Shown: in pieces, positions 47,854 through 56,742 of the stretch | Layout of the letters: the number at the start of each line of letters is the position of its first letter | Position numbering within the stretch: position 1 is the stretch's first letter | Source: an uncultured Thermoproteales archaeon | GTDB taxonomy: Archaea > Thermoproteota > Thermoprotei > Thermoproteales > Thermoproteaceae | Length of the DNA stretch: 64,000 nt | Assembly (NCBI GenBank): GCA_938027595.1 | Contig: CALJAK010000001.1 | Location: forward strand, 62,001-126,000 | Direction of reading: 5' to 3' | Program-made: the position numbers and the translations under genes | Notes under the pieces: generated by a model | Databases searched by the model: none | What the model was told of the DNA's origin: nothing | The model's input: only the letters and a program-made list of their open reading frames with translations

Positions 47854-47905
47854 GTGTGATGAGGGCTGGGTTGACGATTGGTGATTGCTTAGGAGCCAAC
47901 TGACT
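47854..47905 (+). ncRNA. C/D-box guide sRNA candidate
   Basis: A ~50-nt element with box C GTGATGA (47856-47862), a weak D' (TTGA, 47871-47874), a degenerate C' GTGATTG (47881-47887), a 12-nt guide CTTAGGAGCCAA, and box D CTGA (47900-47903). The spacing is that of archaeal C/D RNAs directing 2'-O-methylation. TTTAAGTTTAT (about 47823-47833) is centred ~26 nt before box C, giving its own promoter. The 3' part overlaps the end of sufC in antisense. I found no perfect rRNA target for the guides by eye. Confidence 0.65.
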
Positions 47906-48635
47906 CTAGGAAACTCTGGTAGCCCACCTCCTCGATTTTCTTTATTATCTCCCCGCTGCCCTCCAGTACGACTCTGCCGTCCACCATTACGTATACTCTC
48001 GTGGGTTTCAAGAATTGTAGAACTCTGGCGTAGTGTGTAGATATCAACACTCCACTTCCGGAAGACGCCAATTTGGTGATTGCTCTCCCCACAGCCGCAA
48101 TGCCGTCGATGTCGAGACCGCTGTCTGGCTCGTCGAAGATGGCGATTTTGGGTTCTATTAGTAGAGCTTGTAGCACTTCAGCTCTCTTGAACTCGCCGCC
48201 GCTGAAACCCACCCCGACGCCTCTGGAGAAGACTTCTGGCTTGAGCCCCAGCTCTGTGGCTATTTTCTGCGCCTGCGTCAAGACTTGGGGGTTTGGGTCA
48301 GTTAGTTTCTTTCCTCTCTTCACGTTAGACATGACTTGCAGTAGGAAGGTGAATCTAACCTCCGGCACGGATATGGGGTTTTGGAAACCCACAAATATGC
48401 CTCTGCCGAACCTCTCTTCTGGAGTTAGAGTTTTGATGGATTCGCCGTCTAGCAAAATGTCGCCTTCTATAATTTCGTACTTTGGATTTCCGGCGATTGT
48501 TTGGAAAAGCGTGGATTTCCCACTGCCGTTTGGCCCCATCAACACCACCACCTCGCCGGTGGATACTGAAATGTTCACTCCCCTCAAAATCTCTCTCCCC
48601 CCCACAGCCACTCTCAAATTCTTCACTTCGAGCAT
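47889..48635 (-). CDS. sufC: Fe-S cluster assembly ATPase SufC
   Basis: ABC-type ATPase of the SUF iron-sulfur scaffold. The 248-residue protein has Walker A GPNGSGKST, Q-loop VGFQNP, signature GFSGGEFKRAEVLQ, Walker B IAIFDEPDSGLD and the H-loop STHYARVL. It is divergent from sufB across 63 nt. No SufD is present here, as in many archaea where SufB alone pairs with SufC. Confidence 0.96.
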   Translation of the reverse strand: MLEVKNLRVAVGGREILRGVNISVSTGEVVVLMGPNGSGKSTLFQTIAGNPKYEIIEGDILLDGESIKTLTPEERFGRGIFVGFQNPISVPEVRFTFLLQVMSNVKRGKKLTDPNPQVLTQAQKIATELGLKPEVFSRGVGVGFSGGEFKRAEVLQALLIEPKIAIFDEPDSGLDIDGIAAVGRAITKLASSGSGVLISTHYARVLQFLKPTRVYVMVDGRVVLEGSGEIIKKIEEVGYQSFLESVGS

Positions 48636-48698
48636 GACAAGTCTCGAGTGGCATTATAAAAGCCTTAAAGAGATATATTTCCACATCGCAATGTTGAC

Positions 48699-50120
48699 AT
48701 GGACGTTGAGAGTTTACACACAACAATTAGCCATGTGGAGTCTATAGAAGAAGTCTTGGGGTACGAGAAGAAGTTTAATTACCAAGTGGAGCTCCGGGGC
48801 AAGATCACTAGAGACATGGTGGAGGAGGTTAGCAAACTCAAGGGGGAGCCAGACTGGATGCGTAGGTTGAGATTGAGGATGTTAGAGCTTTTCGAAAAAA
48901 TGCCCACGCCCAAGTGGGTCAGGGCAGTGAGAGAGATCGATTTGGAAGCTCTAGTCCACTACGCCAAGCCGCAGACGCAAGTTGTGTCTAGTTGGGACGA
49001 GGTGCCGAAAGAAATCAGGCAGTATTACGAGAAGTTGGGGTTGCCGGAGATAGAGGCGAAGGCGTTGTTGGGTCTGGGGGCGCAGTTCGATAGCGAAATT
49101 ATATACTTCAATTTGAAGAAGAAACTGCAGGAGAGGGGCGTCGTGATGTTGCCTATGGAGGAGGCGGTGAAGAAGTACCCAGAGTTGGTGCAGAAGTATT
49201 TCATGAGGGTGTTTCCCCCTGAGCATAAATTCGCAGCGCTGCACGGCGCTCTGTGGTCGGGCGGCGTGTTCATCTACGTGCCGCCCGGCGTTAGGATAGA
49301 GCAGCCGCTAGAGACGTTTTTCTTCATTGGCCAATCTATGGAGTCGCAAATGGAGCACTCCATAGTAGTGGCCGACAGAGGTGCATACGTCCACTGGATC
49401 GAGGGTTGCTCGGCGCCGCGGTTGCTTAAGTACTCGTTCCACAACGGCATGGTTGAGGGGTATGCACACGAAGACGCCACTTTGAAGATAACTACAGTGC
49501 AGAATTGGTCTAGAGACGTGGTTAACTTCAACAACAAGAGAGCTATTGCGGAAGCTCGGGCTAGAGTAAACTGGGTGGAGGGCTCCATAGGGAGCAAAAC
49601 TACGTACACCTTCCCCTCCACTGTACTGCTGGGCGAGGGGGCGGCTACAGAAATCGTGGGAATCACTGCGGCTAAGGGTCCCTACTGGAAGGAAAACGGG
49701 GCGAAAGTCTGGCACCTAGCGCCGAAGACTAACAGTAGGGTAGTGAATAAGAGCATCTCAGCCGAGGGCGGCGTGGTGGTGTATAGGGGAGTAATCCACG
49801 TGCAGAGGGGGGCCAAACGCGCCAAGTCTCACGTGCAGTGCGACTCGCTCGTGTTAGACAAAGACTCTGCCACTTTGACCATACCGCATGATCAAGTGTT
49901 TGAAAAAACCGCCGTCGTGACGCACGAAGCCACAGCTTCCACAATATCTGAAGAGAAACTGACGTACCTCCGCACGCGCGGTCTGTCGGAAGCAGATGCG
50001 AAAGCTGCGGTGGTTTTGGGATTTGTAAGCGACATATTGAAAGATCTGCCGTTTGAATACGCAGTGGTTCTGGGCAGAGTGATTGAGTTGGAGTTTGGCA
50101 GATTGTCTAAAGTAGGGTAA
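48699..50120 (+). CDS. sufB: Fe-S cluster assembly scaffold SufB
   Basis: A 473-residue SufB. It has the long N-terminal helical region, then the beta-helix with VFIYVPPGVRIEQPLETFFF, HWIEGCSAP (with the conserved Cys), the later SHVQCDSLVLD Cys, and HEATASTISEEKLTYLRTRG. It receives sulfur and builds [4Fe-4S] clusters with SufC. GAGATATATTT lies ~26 nt before ATG 48699. It serves the many Fe-S proteins in this window (LeuCD, hydroxylase, ferredoxin domains). Confidence 0.95.
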   Translation: MDVESLHTTISHVESIEEVLGYEKKFNYQVELRGKITRDMVEEVSKLKGEPDWMRRLRLRMLELFEKMPTPKWVRAVREIDLEALVHYAKPQTQVVSSWDEVPKEIRQYYEKLGLPEIEAKALLGLGAQFDSEIIYFNLKKKLQERGVVMLPMEEAVKKYPELVQKYFMRVFPPEHKFAALHGALWSGGVFIYVPPGVRIEQPLETFFFIGQSMESQMEHSIVVADRGAYVHWIEGCSAPRLLKYSFHNGMVEGYAHEDATLKITTVQNWSRDVVNFNNKRAIAEARARVNWVEGSIGSKTTYTFPSTVLLGEGAATEIVGITAAKGPYWKENGAKVWHLAPKTNSRVVNKSISAEGGVVVYRGVIHVQRGAKRAKSHVQCDSLVLDKDSATLTIPHDQVFEKTAVVTHEATASTISEEKLTYLRTRGLSEADAKAAVVLGFVSDILKDLPFEYAVVLGRVIELEFGRLSKVG

Positions 50121-50147
50121 TTTTTAAAGTGGGAAAAACGCAAAGTT

Positions 50148-50735
50148 ATGGAGTCTTGCATTTTGGAGAAGTTCTCCACATGTCAACCCGGGGGCGACGT
50201 GGGAAGAGTTATGGCTATCGCCTTGGATATCATGAAGTCGCTAGAGGCATCGCCGTATGACATAATCGGCGTCGTTGTGGCTTTTGGGGTAGATGCAGAT
50301 TTGGCTAAGAGAAAACTCGGCGTGGAGATTTGGGGACATGTGAAGAAACCCGTGGCTACTTTTCTAGACAGATACGGCGGGAGGTTTGGACGTGTAGAGG
50401 TGGAGAGGAAACTTCTCGAGTTGTATAGAGCGTCAGCCTCCGACTGTCTCTGTCCAGTGGGCCCCATCGCGCCGGTGGGAGGGGGGTACGTGGTGCAGAG
50501 ACCCTCTGGCATATATCTCTGTGGAGATGGCTGTAGAGAACTATCGCCGGAGCCCATAGCGCTTTATGAACATCCACGTGGCTGCATGTTGTACAACCCA
50601 CCGTTGGTTCTGGCGGAGCAACCGCTGGCTTCTGTGGCAAATGTCTTGAAGCAACTCAAAATCTCCGAGCCGGAGTTAGTGGCGCGGTATCTATTGCCGG
50701 GTCTCTGTAGAGACCTCTGGGGGGTGTATCTTTAA
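50148..50735 (+). CDS. Hypothetical Cys-containing protein coupled to an ATP-grasp ligase
   Basis: A 195-residue protein, not recognised. It has an N-terminal alpha/beta region (ALDIMKSLEA, IIGVVVAFGVDADLAKRKLG) and a Cys-rich middle (SDCLCPVGP, YLCGDGCREL), suggesting a metal or Fe-S site, followed by a helical end. TTTTTAAAG lies ~25 nt before ATG 50148. Its stop overlaps the start of the RimK-like gene by 1 nt (TAATG), so the two act together; it might handle the ligase substrate or product. Confidence 0.6.
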   Translation: MESCILEKFSTCQPGGDVGRVMAIALDIMKSLEASPYDIIGVVVAFGVDADLAKRKLGVEIWGHVKKPVATFLDRYGGRFGRVEVERKLLELYRASASDCLCPVGPIAPVGGGYVVQRPSGIYLCGDGCRELSPEPIALYEHPRGCMLYNPPLVLAEQPLASVANVLKQLKISEPELVARYLLPGLCRDLWGVYL

Positions 50736-51628
50736 TGATTGGGATAATTAGACCTTACGAAGTGGAGTTCAACCCGGGCGACGTGACTGACTTAGAGAAC
50801 GCCATTGAGAAAAGGGGCTACACACCCCTTAGGATATATGTAGACATGGTGGAAATACGGATGGGGTCTGGGATCGCAGTGCGACACGCCGTGGGGAGGA
50901 GTCAGCCAGTGGAAGTGTCGCTAGAGGGGGCGTTGCTTAGGCATTTGGGCATATTTAGAGATTTCGAACAACTCCTCCATCGAGTTTGGGTTGTGAAAGC
51001 GATGGAGGAGTCCGGTATATACGTCATGAATCCAGTTATGTCTTGGTTAGTGGCTGGCGACAAGACTGGCGCTCTGTTGAGGTTAACCAAGGCGGGGCTG
51101 CCGGTGCCGCCGACGTCAGTTAGTGAAAACATGTTTCTGGGGTACAGAGCGGTGGGTGAGTGGGGGAGGGTTGTGGTGAAGCAAACGCGTGGTGCCATGG
51201 GATACGGCGTGTTTCTAGTTGACAACCCAGACGTGGCTTTCCACATATTCTCCACGTTGATGAATCTAAACAAACCGATATATGTCCAGAAGTATTTGGA
51301 GAAAAACGGCGGCGACTACAGAGTCGTAGTAGTGGGCGGCCGAGCCATCGGCGCTGAGTTTAGACGTGGAGATGGGTGGAAGACTAACGTGGCGCAGGGC
51401 GCCAAGCCGGAGGCTGCGAAACTAACTACAGAGTTAGAAGAACTCGCCGTGAGAGCTGTGCAAGTCTTGGGTTTAGACTACGGTGGGGTAGACATCGCCG
51501 AGACTAACGAGGGTTATTACATACTTGAGGTAAATCCCACGATGAGTTGGCAAGGTTTCAAAATGGCTACTGGGATAAACCCAGCCGATTACATAGTTGA
51601 TTATTTGTTAGAGAAAATCAAGAGATAG
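50735..51628 (+). CDS. RimK/LysX-like ATP-grasp ligase
   Basis: A 297-residue ATP-grasp enzyme that forms an amide bond between a carboxylate and an amine via acyl phosphate. It shows VVVKQTRGAMGYGVFLV (ATP-binding loop), IYVQKYLEKNGGDYRVVVVG, GGVDIAETNEGYYILEVNPT (Mg/ATP site) and the C-terminal ADYIVDYLLEKI. The family includes LysX/ArgX of the LysW amino-group-carrier pathway, RimK, and MptN/CofF ligases. Its neighbours argF and homocitrate synthase make a LysX/ArgX role attractive but unproven. It ends overlapping argF by 28 nt on opposite strands. Confidence 0.8.
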   Translation: MIGIIRPYEVEFNPGDVTDLENAIEKRGYTPLRIYVDMVEIRMGSGIAVRHAVGRSQPVEVSLEGALLRHLGIFRDFEQLLHRVWVVKAMEESGIYVMNPVMSWLVAGDKTGALLRLTKAGLPVPPTSVSENMFLGYRAVGEWGRVVVKQTRGAMGYGVFLVDNPDVAFHIFSTLMNLNKPIYVQKYLEKNGGDYRVVVVGGRAIGAEFRRGDGWKTNVAQGAKPEAAKLTTELEELAVRAVQVLGLDYGGVDIAETNEGYYILEVNPTMSWQGFKMATGINPADYIVDYLLEKIKR

Positions 51629-52530
51629 GAATAAACGGCTTTAGCTGTGTGCATTCTATTCTCTGCTTGATCCCAAACGGCGGATTGCACTCCGTCGATG
51701 ACTTCGTCAGTCACCTCCTCCCCCCTCCGCGCCGGTAGGCAGTGTAGGAAAATAGCTTGTTTACCAGCTATCTCCATCACGTGGCGATTTACTTGATAAG
51801 GTTTCAAAAGTCTCCGCCTCTCTTCTGCCTCTTTCTCGAAACCCATGGAGATCCAGACGTCTGTATAAACACCGTCGACACCCCCCACGTCGTTTATGGA
51901 GTCACTGTAGTACACATTGCCGCCGGTTCTAACTAAATCTTCACGGAGTTCGTCTACCAGCCTGTAGTTCCACAGTTGTTTTGGACCAATTAGCCTGACT
52001 TCCCACCCCAACTTCGCGCCGATTAATGTCAAGCTAGTAGCCACGTTGTTTGCCACGTCGCCTAGGAAAGCGATTTTCAAACCGCGTAATTTCCCGAGTC
52101 TCTCCCACAGAGTGAGAGCGTCCGCCAGCGCTTGTAGGGGGTGGTGTTTGTCTGAGAGAGCGTTTATCACAGGTATCGAACTGTATCTAGCCATTTCTTC
52201 TAGAGTCTCATGTCTATAGACGCGCGCCGCCACCGCCGAGGCGTAGCGAGACACAGTCTTCACAGTGTCGTGTATAGTCTCCCCCCGGCCGATCTGCAAC
52301 TCAGCCGGCGTTGTGTACACTGGATGCATGCCCAACTGCACCGCGGCTGAGGTTAGAGACAGTCTAGTCCTGGTGCTCGGCTTCTCGAAATACAACACCA
52401 CCACTCTGCCCGGGAGTAGTGGTGTGTAGATTTCTCCCACCCTATGGCGAATTTTGAATTCTCTAGATATGTGGAGTAGTTGTTCAATCTCGTAATGTGA
52501 AAACTCCAGTAGCGTCAATAAATGTTTCAC
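51601..52530 (-). CDS. argF: Ornithine carbamoyltransferase
   Basis: Makes citrulline from ornithine and carbamoyl phosphate. The 309-residue protein has the carbamoyl-phosphate loop FEKPSTRTRLSL, the HPLQALADALTL motif, and the ornithine-binding FLHCLPARRGEEVTDEVID. The HCLP signature separates it from aspartate transcarbamoylase. It follows the homocitrate synthase gene on the same strand with a 16-nt gap, giving a small Lys/Arg unit. Confidence 0.94.
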   Translation of the reverse strand: MKHLLTLLEFSHYEIEQLLHISREFKIRHRVGEIYTPLLPGRVVVLYFEKPSTRTRLSLTSAAVQLGMHPVYTTPAELQIGRGETIHDTVKTVSRYASAVAARVYRHETLEEMARYSSIPVINALSDKHHPLQALADALTLWERLGKLRGLKIAFLGDVANNVATSLTLIGAKLGWEVRLIGPKQLWNYRLVDELREDLVRTGGNVYYSDSINDVGGVDGVYTDVWISMGFEKEAEERRRLLKPYQVNRHVMEIAGKQAIFLHCLPARRGEEVTDEVIDGVQSAVWDQAENRMHTAKAVYSYLLIFSNK

Positions 52531-52546
52531 ATGTAGATTTAGAGAG

Positions 52547-53959
52547 TTATTTATATTGTGTGGGCATTTCTTTCAACACCAAGCTGGTCAGAGTAGAAGC
52601 CACCCCCCTCACTTCTCTAATGTTCTCAATGACGTTGTTTAATTCTTCAGTGTTTTGCGCCACGACTTTAATTACAATGTCGTATTCTCCCGTAATTTCA
52701 GACACAGAAACCACGTTCCTCAACGCAGCCACTCGCCTAGCTACTGAAGTGGTGTAGACGTTGTTATCTACTTTCACCCACACGTACGCCTCTATGTGTC
52801 TATTCACTTTCGGTTTGAATGCAGTTTTAGTCACTCTCTCCAGGATGTCTAGCAAGTCTTCATCTCTGAGTCTCCTCGCGACCGTTTTCTTCACTTCCTC
52901 CACAACTTTATCCAAGACTTGAGGTGGAATTGTAATCCCCATGTGTTCTAACCTATGCATTATTGCCTTCCTACCACTGTATTTATCAAGTGAGAAATCA
53001 CGCGACCTACCCACCACCTCCGGCGGGATTGGTTCATAAGTTTCCGGGTTCGCAATCACGCCAGCTTGATGCACGCCGGCTTTGTGTGTGAAGGCGTTTT
53101 CCCCAACTACTGGGAAAGTGGGCATGAGAGGAATCCCACTAGCTGTCTCCACTAAGGCAGTTATCTTTGGCAATTCTCTCAAATTCACTAACTCCACCCC
53201 GTAGTGGTAGTAATAAGCCGCTACGAATACTTGAAGCGGCGTTATGCCCGCCCTCTCCCCCAAGCCGTTTACAGTGGTGTGCACTACATCAGCCCCACTC
53301 TCCACCGCGGCGAGGCTGTTAGCTACAGCCATGCCGAAGTCGTTGTGTGCATGTATGTCTAACCCCACGGTGGGCACGGCGTTTTTGATTTTACTAAATA
53401 CTTCTCTAACTCGCTTCGGCGTAAATATACCCACAGTGTCGGCAATGCTGACTCTATCGGCACCAGCTTGGTGGGCGGTTTTCACCACTTGTATTAAGTA
53501 AGTCAAGTCTGCTCTAGAGGCGTCCTCCGCGGTGAACCTCACCGCCACTCCGTGGGAGCGGGCTAGAGAAACCATCTCTCCAATTATCTGCAGCGCCTCC
53601 TCTCTACTCTTCCTATGTTTGTGTTTCAAATGCACGTCGCTGACGCCGTAGAATATAGCCACTCTATCTGGCTCTAGAGAAGCCGCGGTTTCTATGTCTT
53701 GCCGCGTTGATCTAGAGTGCGCAATTATGTGACTCTCTATCTCTCCCCCCCTCTTCATAGACACTATTTTCTTAATGGCTGACTTTATGTCTGGAGCTAC
53801 GGTGGGGTCCCCCACTTCGATCATTCCAACTCCCAAGTCTGACAAAGCCTTGGCGATCCTAACGCGCCACTCTTCTGAAAATATAACGCCGGGAGTTTGC
53901 TCTCCCTCTCTCAACGTTGAGTCTAGTATCGTAATTTCCCCGCCTGTTCCATAGTGCAC
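52547..53959 (-). CDS. Homocitrate synthase with C-terminal RAM/Lrp-type ligand domain
   Basis: A 470-residue enzyme condensing 2-oxoglutarate and acetyl-CoA for lysine synthesis. The DRE-TIM barrel shows LDSTLREGEQTPGV near the N-terminus, [17 protein letters not shown] and GENAFTHKAGVHQAG. The C-terminal ~75 residues (HIEAYVWVKVDNN to LVLKEMP) form an Lrp/AsnC effector domain, as in crenarchaeal homocitrate synthases, probably for lysine feedback. 2-isopropylmalate synthase is the alternative, but a separate LeuA lies at 56743. GTG 53959 shares a palindromic TATA with the divergent PAPS-reductase-like gene. Confidence 0.87.
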   Translation of the reverse strand: MHYGTGGEITILDSTLREGEQTPGVIFSEEWRVRIAKALSDLGVGMIEVGDPTVAPDIKSAIKKIVSMKRGGEIESHIIAHSRSTRQDIETAASLEPDRVAIFYGVSDVHLKHKHRKSREEALQIIGEMVSLARSHGVAVRFTAEDASRADLTYLIQVVKTAHQAGADRVSIADTVGIFTPKRVREVFSKIKNAVPTVGLDIHAHNDFGMAVANSLAAVESGADVVHTTVNGLGERAGITPLQVFVAAYYYHYGVELVNLRELPKITALVETASGIPLMPTFPVVGENAFTHKAGVHQAGVIANPETYEPIPPEVVGRSRDFSLDKYSGRKAIMHRLEHMGITIPPQVLDKVVEEVKKTVARRLRDEDLLDILERVTKTAFKPKVNRHIEAYVWVKVDNNVYTTSVARRVAALRNVVSVSEITGEYDIVIKVVAQNTEELNNVIENIREVRGVASTLTSLVLKEMPTQYK

Positions 53960-53995
53960 ACTACATCCTCTTTATAAATCTTGTATATTTTGACT
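53960..53995. promoter_or_regulatory. Mirror-symmetric shared promoter, homocitrate synthase / PAPS-reductase-like gene
   Basis: A 36-nt gap with the perfect palindrome TTTATAAA at about 53971-53978, 18-19 nt from both GTG starts. A second weaker TATATTTT lies at 53986-53993. Confidence 0.6.
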
Positions 53996-55759
53996 GTGTC
54001 ACTCTACTGGTGTGTAGATTTGAACCTCCCGGCGCTGGAGCCCGTGGTGGAGAAGTGCGGCAATTACATAGAGGTAAAGATAACTCAACCACGAGACCCC
54101 CGCCCGGCCTTCGCTGTGGACGTGGAGGTCACCAGAGCCGCCGTGGTGAACGAGTTCGGCGACGGGCGGTTGGCTGAGTTGTTGATCCCAAGCGACGAGG
54201 TTGTGTTGTTGAACAAAATACCTGGATATGCAGACCAAGCAGACGAGGTGGTGGTCAGAGGCAGAGTGGTGGGGCATAGGTTTTACGATCTGACGGAGAG
54301 GCGGTGGCGCTTTAGGCCGCTGTACGAAGGCGTGGCCACTATGTTGGAGAAGCGACTTGGCTACTGGGCTGTGGTGGACATGGCGGAGTTGCCGCCCGGC
54401 TACGACATACATAGCGAGAGAGTAGTGGAGGGCTCTCTCCCCAGCGATAGATATAGACATGTGGCTCTCTCCACTACAGACGGAAAAATTCATGGAGTGG
54501 GCAAATTGTTCAGGGGAGGTAGACTACACGTGGTGAAGTCTTGGCGAGCTAAGCGCCCGCTGCCACTGGGCAAGCCCTCTAGTTTGAGAGACGCCGCGCT
54601 TTTGAATGGGGAATATTTAGAGAGAAAGAGTAGAGAAGCCATAGACTTCATTAGAAGTTTGGAGAAATACGGCAAGCCCATTGTGGTTTCTTACTCCGGC
54701 GGCAAAGACAGTTTGGTGGCGCTGGACCTCACGGCTAGAGCCGGCGTAGAGTTCTACATATATTTCAACGACACGGGGTTGGAGCCAACGGAGACTTACC
54801 AAAACGTGGCGAAAGTGGCTGAGGCTTACGGAGCTGAGCTCATAGTAGGCAGCGCCGGGGAGAGGTTCTGGAGTGCAGTGGAGAAGTTCGGACTACCCGC
54901 CAGAGACTACAGGTGGTGTTGTAAAGTGATTAAGTTAGCTCCAACCACAAAAGCGCTTAGGGAGAGATTTCCAAACGGCTACGTCAGCGTTGTGGGTCAG
55001 AGGGGGGTCGAGTCTTTTCTCAGGGCGAGACTTCCGCGAGTGTCTCAAAGCAAGTGGGTAGCTGGCTCTCTAGTGGCTGCCCCACTGCAAGACTGGACTG
55101 CGCTGGAGGTGTGGCTCTATATATATTTACACAACCTCCCCTACAACCCGGCGTATGAAAAGGGCTTCGACCGCTTGGGTTGCGTAATTTGCCCAGCTAA
55201 CGAAATGGCTGAGTTAGACTCAGTGAGGTTACACTATCCAGAAACCCACCGGCGGCTAGAGGAAGTGGCTGTTAAGCAAGTCAGTGGGGAAGTCTGGAGA
55301 CTCGGCCTCTGGCGGTGGCGGTCGGGGACCCCCGGAGACGTGGCTAGGTGGCTGAAGAGAGAGTGGCGGGGGGAAACGCCAGTGAGAGTGACTAAATACG
55401 GCGGTCGCTTAGTGATTGAGCTAAACACAGAGCCAAACTTAGAGACTTTGAGAGAATTACTTAAAATGATTGGCGAAGTGAGGGGAGATACAGTGGTTGG
55501 TGGGAGGGGGGCCGTGAGAGTGTATAGAGAGGGCGCCGCGTGGGTTGTAGAGTCTAGAGACGAGAAGTTAGCCAAAGACGCCGCTGGGCTTTTAGTCAGA
55601 TCTGCGGTTTGTGGAGATTGCGACCTCTGCGTGTATTGGTGCCCCACGGGGGCACTGCGGAGAGTTGGTCCGGGGAGGAGTTTTTCTGTCGACTCCAAAT
55701 GCGTCGGTTGTTTGCTCTGCAGTTCTGCATGTCCCGCAGTTCAATACCTCGTGAAATGA
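53996..55759 (+). CDS. PAPS-reductase-family protein with C-terminal 2[4Fe-4S] ferredoxin domain
   Basis: A 587-residue multidomain protein. The N-terminal ~230 residues are unassigned. The PP-loop ATPase/sulfotransfer domain has VVSYSGGKDSLVALDL, WCCKVIK, VVGQRGVES and GCVICPANEMAEL, followed by a small linker domain and two Fe-S motifs, CGDCDLCVYWCP and CVGCLLCSSACP. Archaeal proteins of this type are annotated as phosphoadenosine phosphosulfate reductase, but the fused ferredoxin suggests a redox or sulfur-transfer role that may differ. GTG 53996 is favoured by the TATA placement. It overlaps the archaemetzincin gene (ATGA). Confidence 0.82.
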   Translation: MSLYWCVDLNLPALEPVVEKCGNYIEVKITQPRDPRPAFAVDVEVTRAAVVNEFGDGRLAELLIPSDEVVLLNKIPGYADQADEVVVRGRVVGHRFYDLTERRWRFRPLYEGVATMLEKRLGYWAVVDMAELPPGYDIHSERVVEGSLPSDRYRHVALSTTDGKIHGVGKLFRGGRLHVVKSWRAKRPLPLGKPSSLRDAALLNGEYLERKSREAIDFIRSLEKYGKPIVVSYSGGKDSLVALDLTARAGVEFYIYFNDTGLEPTETYQNVAKVAEAYGAELIVGSAGERFWSAVEKFGLPARDYRWCCKVIKLAPTTKALRERFPNGYVSVVGQRGVESFLRARLPRVSQSKWVAGSLVAAPLQDWTALEVWLYIYLHNLPYNPAYEKGFDRLGCVICPANEMAELDSVRLHYPETHRRLEEVAVKQVSGEVWRLGLWRWRSGTPGDVARWLKREWRGETPVRVTKYGGRLVIELNTEPNLETLRELLKMIGEVRGDTVVGGRGAVRVYREGAAWVVESRDEKLAKDAAGLLVRSAVCGDCDLCVYWCPTGALRRVGPGRSFSVDSKCVGCLLCSSACPAVQYLVK

Positions 55760-56220
55760 AGCCTAGACTAGTGGTGTACATACCGCCGGCGATGCAGCCG
55801 GTGGACGTCCCAGAGTTTGAAGTAGAGTGGCGGAGTCACAAAATAGACGTGAGACTCTTTCTAAACGACACGGGGGGACAGTGTAGGGCGGACGAGGTAG
55901 TGAGAAGACTAGCCGGTGGGGGCCCGCCCTCGGTGTACGTGTTGGATTGCGACGGTTACTACCCTGGTCTGAATTTTGTGTTTGGATTGGCGATACCCGC
56001 GCTTAGAACCGCCGTAGTTTTCACAGAGAGACTCCGCGGCGTCAAGTTCGGCGAGCGGTTGGCGAAGGAAATCACACACGAGGGGGGACATCTCTACGGA
56101 CTCGGCCACTGTAGAGACCCCACGTGCGTCATGTATTTCAGCAACACTATACACGACACAGATAGGAAGAGAGTCACCTTCTGCCATCGGTGTAAGTCAC
56201 TTCTTCAGAAAGTTAAGTAA
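55756..56220 (+). CDS. amzA: Archaemetzincin, zinc metalloprotease
   Basis: A 154-residue metzincin-like protease. The zinc site and family signature are visible as THEGGHLYGLGHCRDPTCVM, then FCHRC. The motif HExxHxxGxxHCxxxxCVM with the later CxxC is diagnostic of archaemetzincins, which bind a second zinc. The longer frame from 55609 is inside the upstream gene; ATG 55756 overlaps its stop and starts MKPRLVVYIPP. The 3' end overlaps leuD (convergent) by 24 nt. Confidence 0.92.
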   Translation: MKPRLVVYIPPAMQPVDVPEFEVEWRSHKIDVRLFLNDTGGQCRADEVVRRLAGGGPPSVYVLDCDGYYPGLNFVFGLAIPALRTAVVFTERLRGVKFGERLAKEITHEGGHLYGLGHCRDPTCVMYFSNTIHDTDRKRVTFCHRCKSLLQKVK

Positions 56221-56673
56221 CCCACCTGCCTTCAGTATCTCCAGCGGCAAACCCGTGAGGGGTTTCCCCACAATCTCCTCTCCAGTATCCAAGTTAGTCA
56301 CCACGCCCCTCTCCAAGTCTAGCTCTAGGGTGTCTCCTTCTCTCACCTTACTCCCGACGCTGGCTTGTAACACCGGCAGCCCCACGTTTATGGCGTTTCT
56401 GAAGAAAATTCTTGCGAAGCTTTCAGCTACTACCGCCACCACCCCCGCTCCCTTCAGCGCTATGGCTGCTTGCTCTCTCGAAGACCCCATGCCGAAAGCC
56501 CGTCCGGCCACCAACACGGCGCCTCCTGCTTTCTTGTGGAAGTGGGGGTCTATGGGCTCCATGGCGTGTTGACCAAGTATTTTGGGGTCTGTATAGACTA
56601 AATACTTGGCTGGTATTATCACGTCTGTGTCTATTTTGTCTCCGTAGACTATGGCTCTCCCCCTGAGGCGCAT
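56197..56673 (-). CDS. leuD: 3-isopropylmalate dehydratase small subunit
   Basis: A 158-residue swivel domain partner of LeuC. It has [34 protein letters not shown] and [13 protein letters not shown], all LeuD/aconitase domain 4 signatures. The short archaeal form may also serve homoaconitase. AGTATATATAGCC on the coding strand (about 56688-56700) is ~24 nt upstream of ATG 56673. It is divergent from leuA; leuC is at the far left of the window. Confidence 0.95.
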   Translation of the reverse strand: MRLRGRAIVYGDKIDTDVIIPAKYLVYTDPKILGQHAMEPIDPHFHKKAGGAVLVAGRAFGMGSSREQAAIALKGAGVVAVVAESFARIFFRNAINVGLPVLQASVGSKVREGDTLELDLERGVVTNLDTGEEIVGKPLTGLPLEILKAGGLLNFLKK

Positions 56674-56742
56674 GTGGAGTTAATTGCGAGGCTATATATA
56701 CTTCTCATGAAAAAATTTATATATGTGATTTTCATGCCACAT

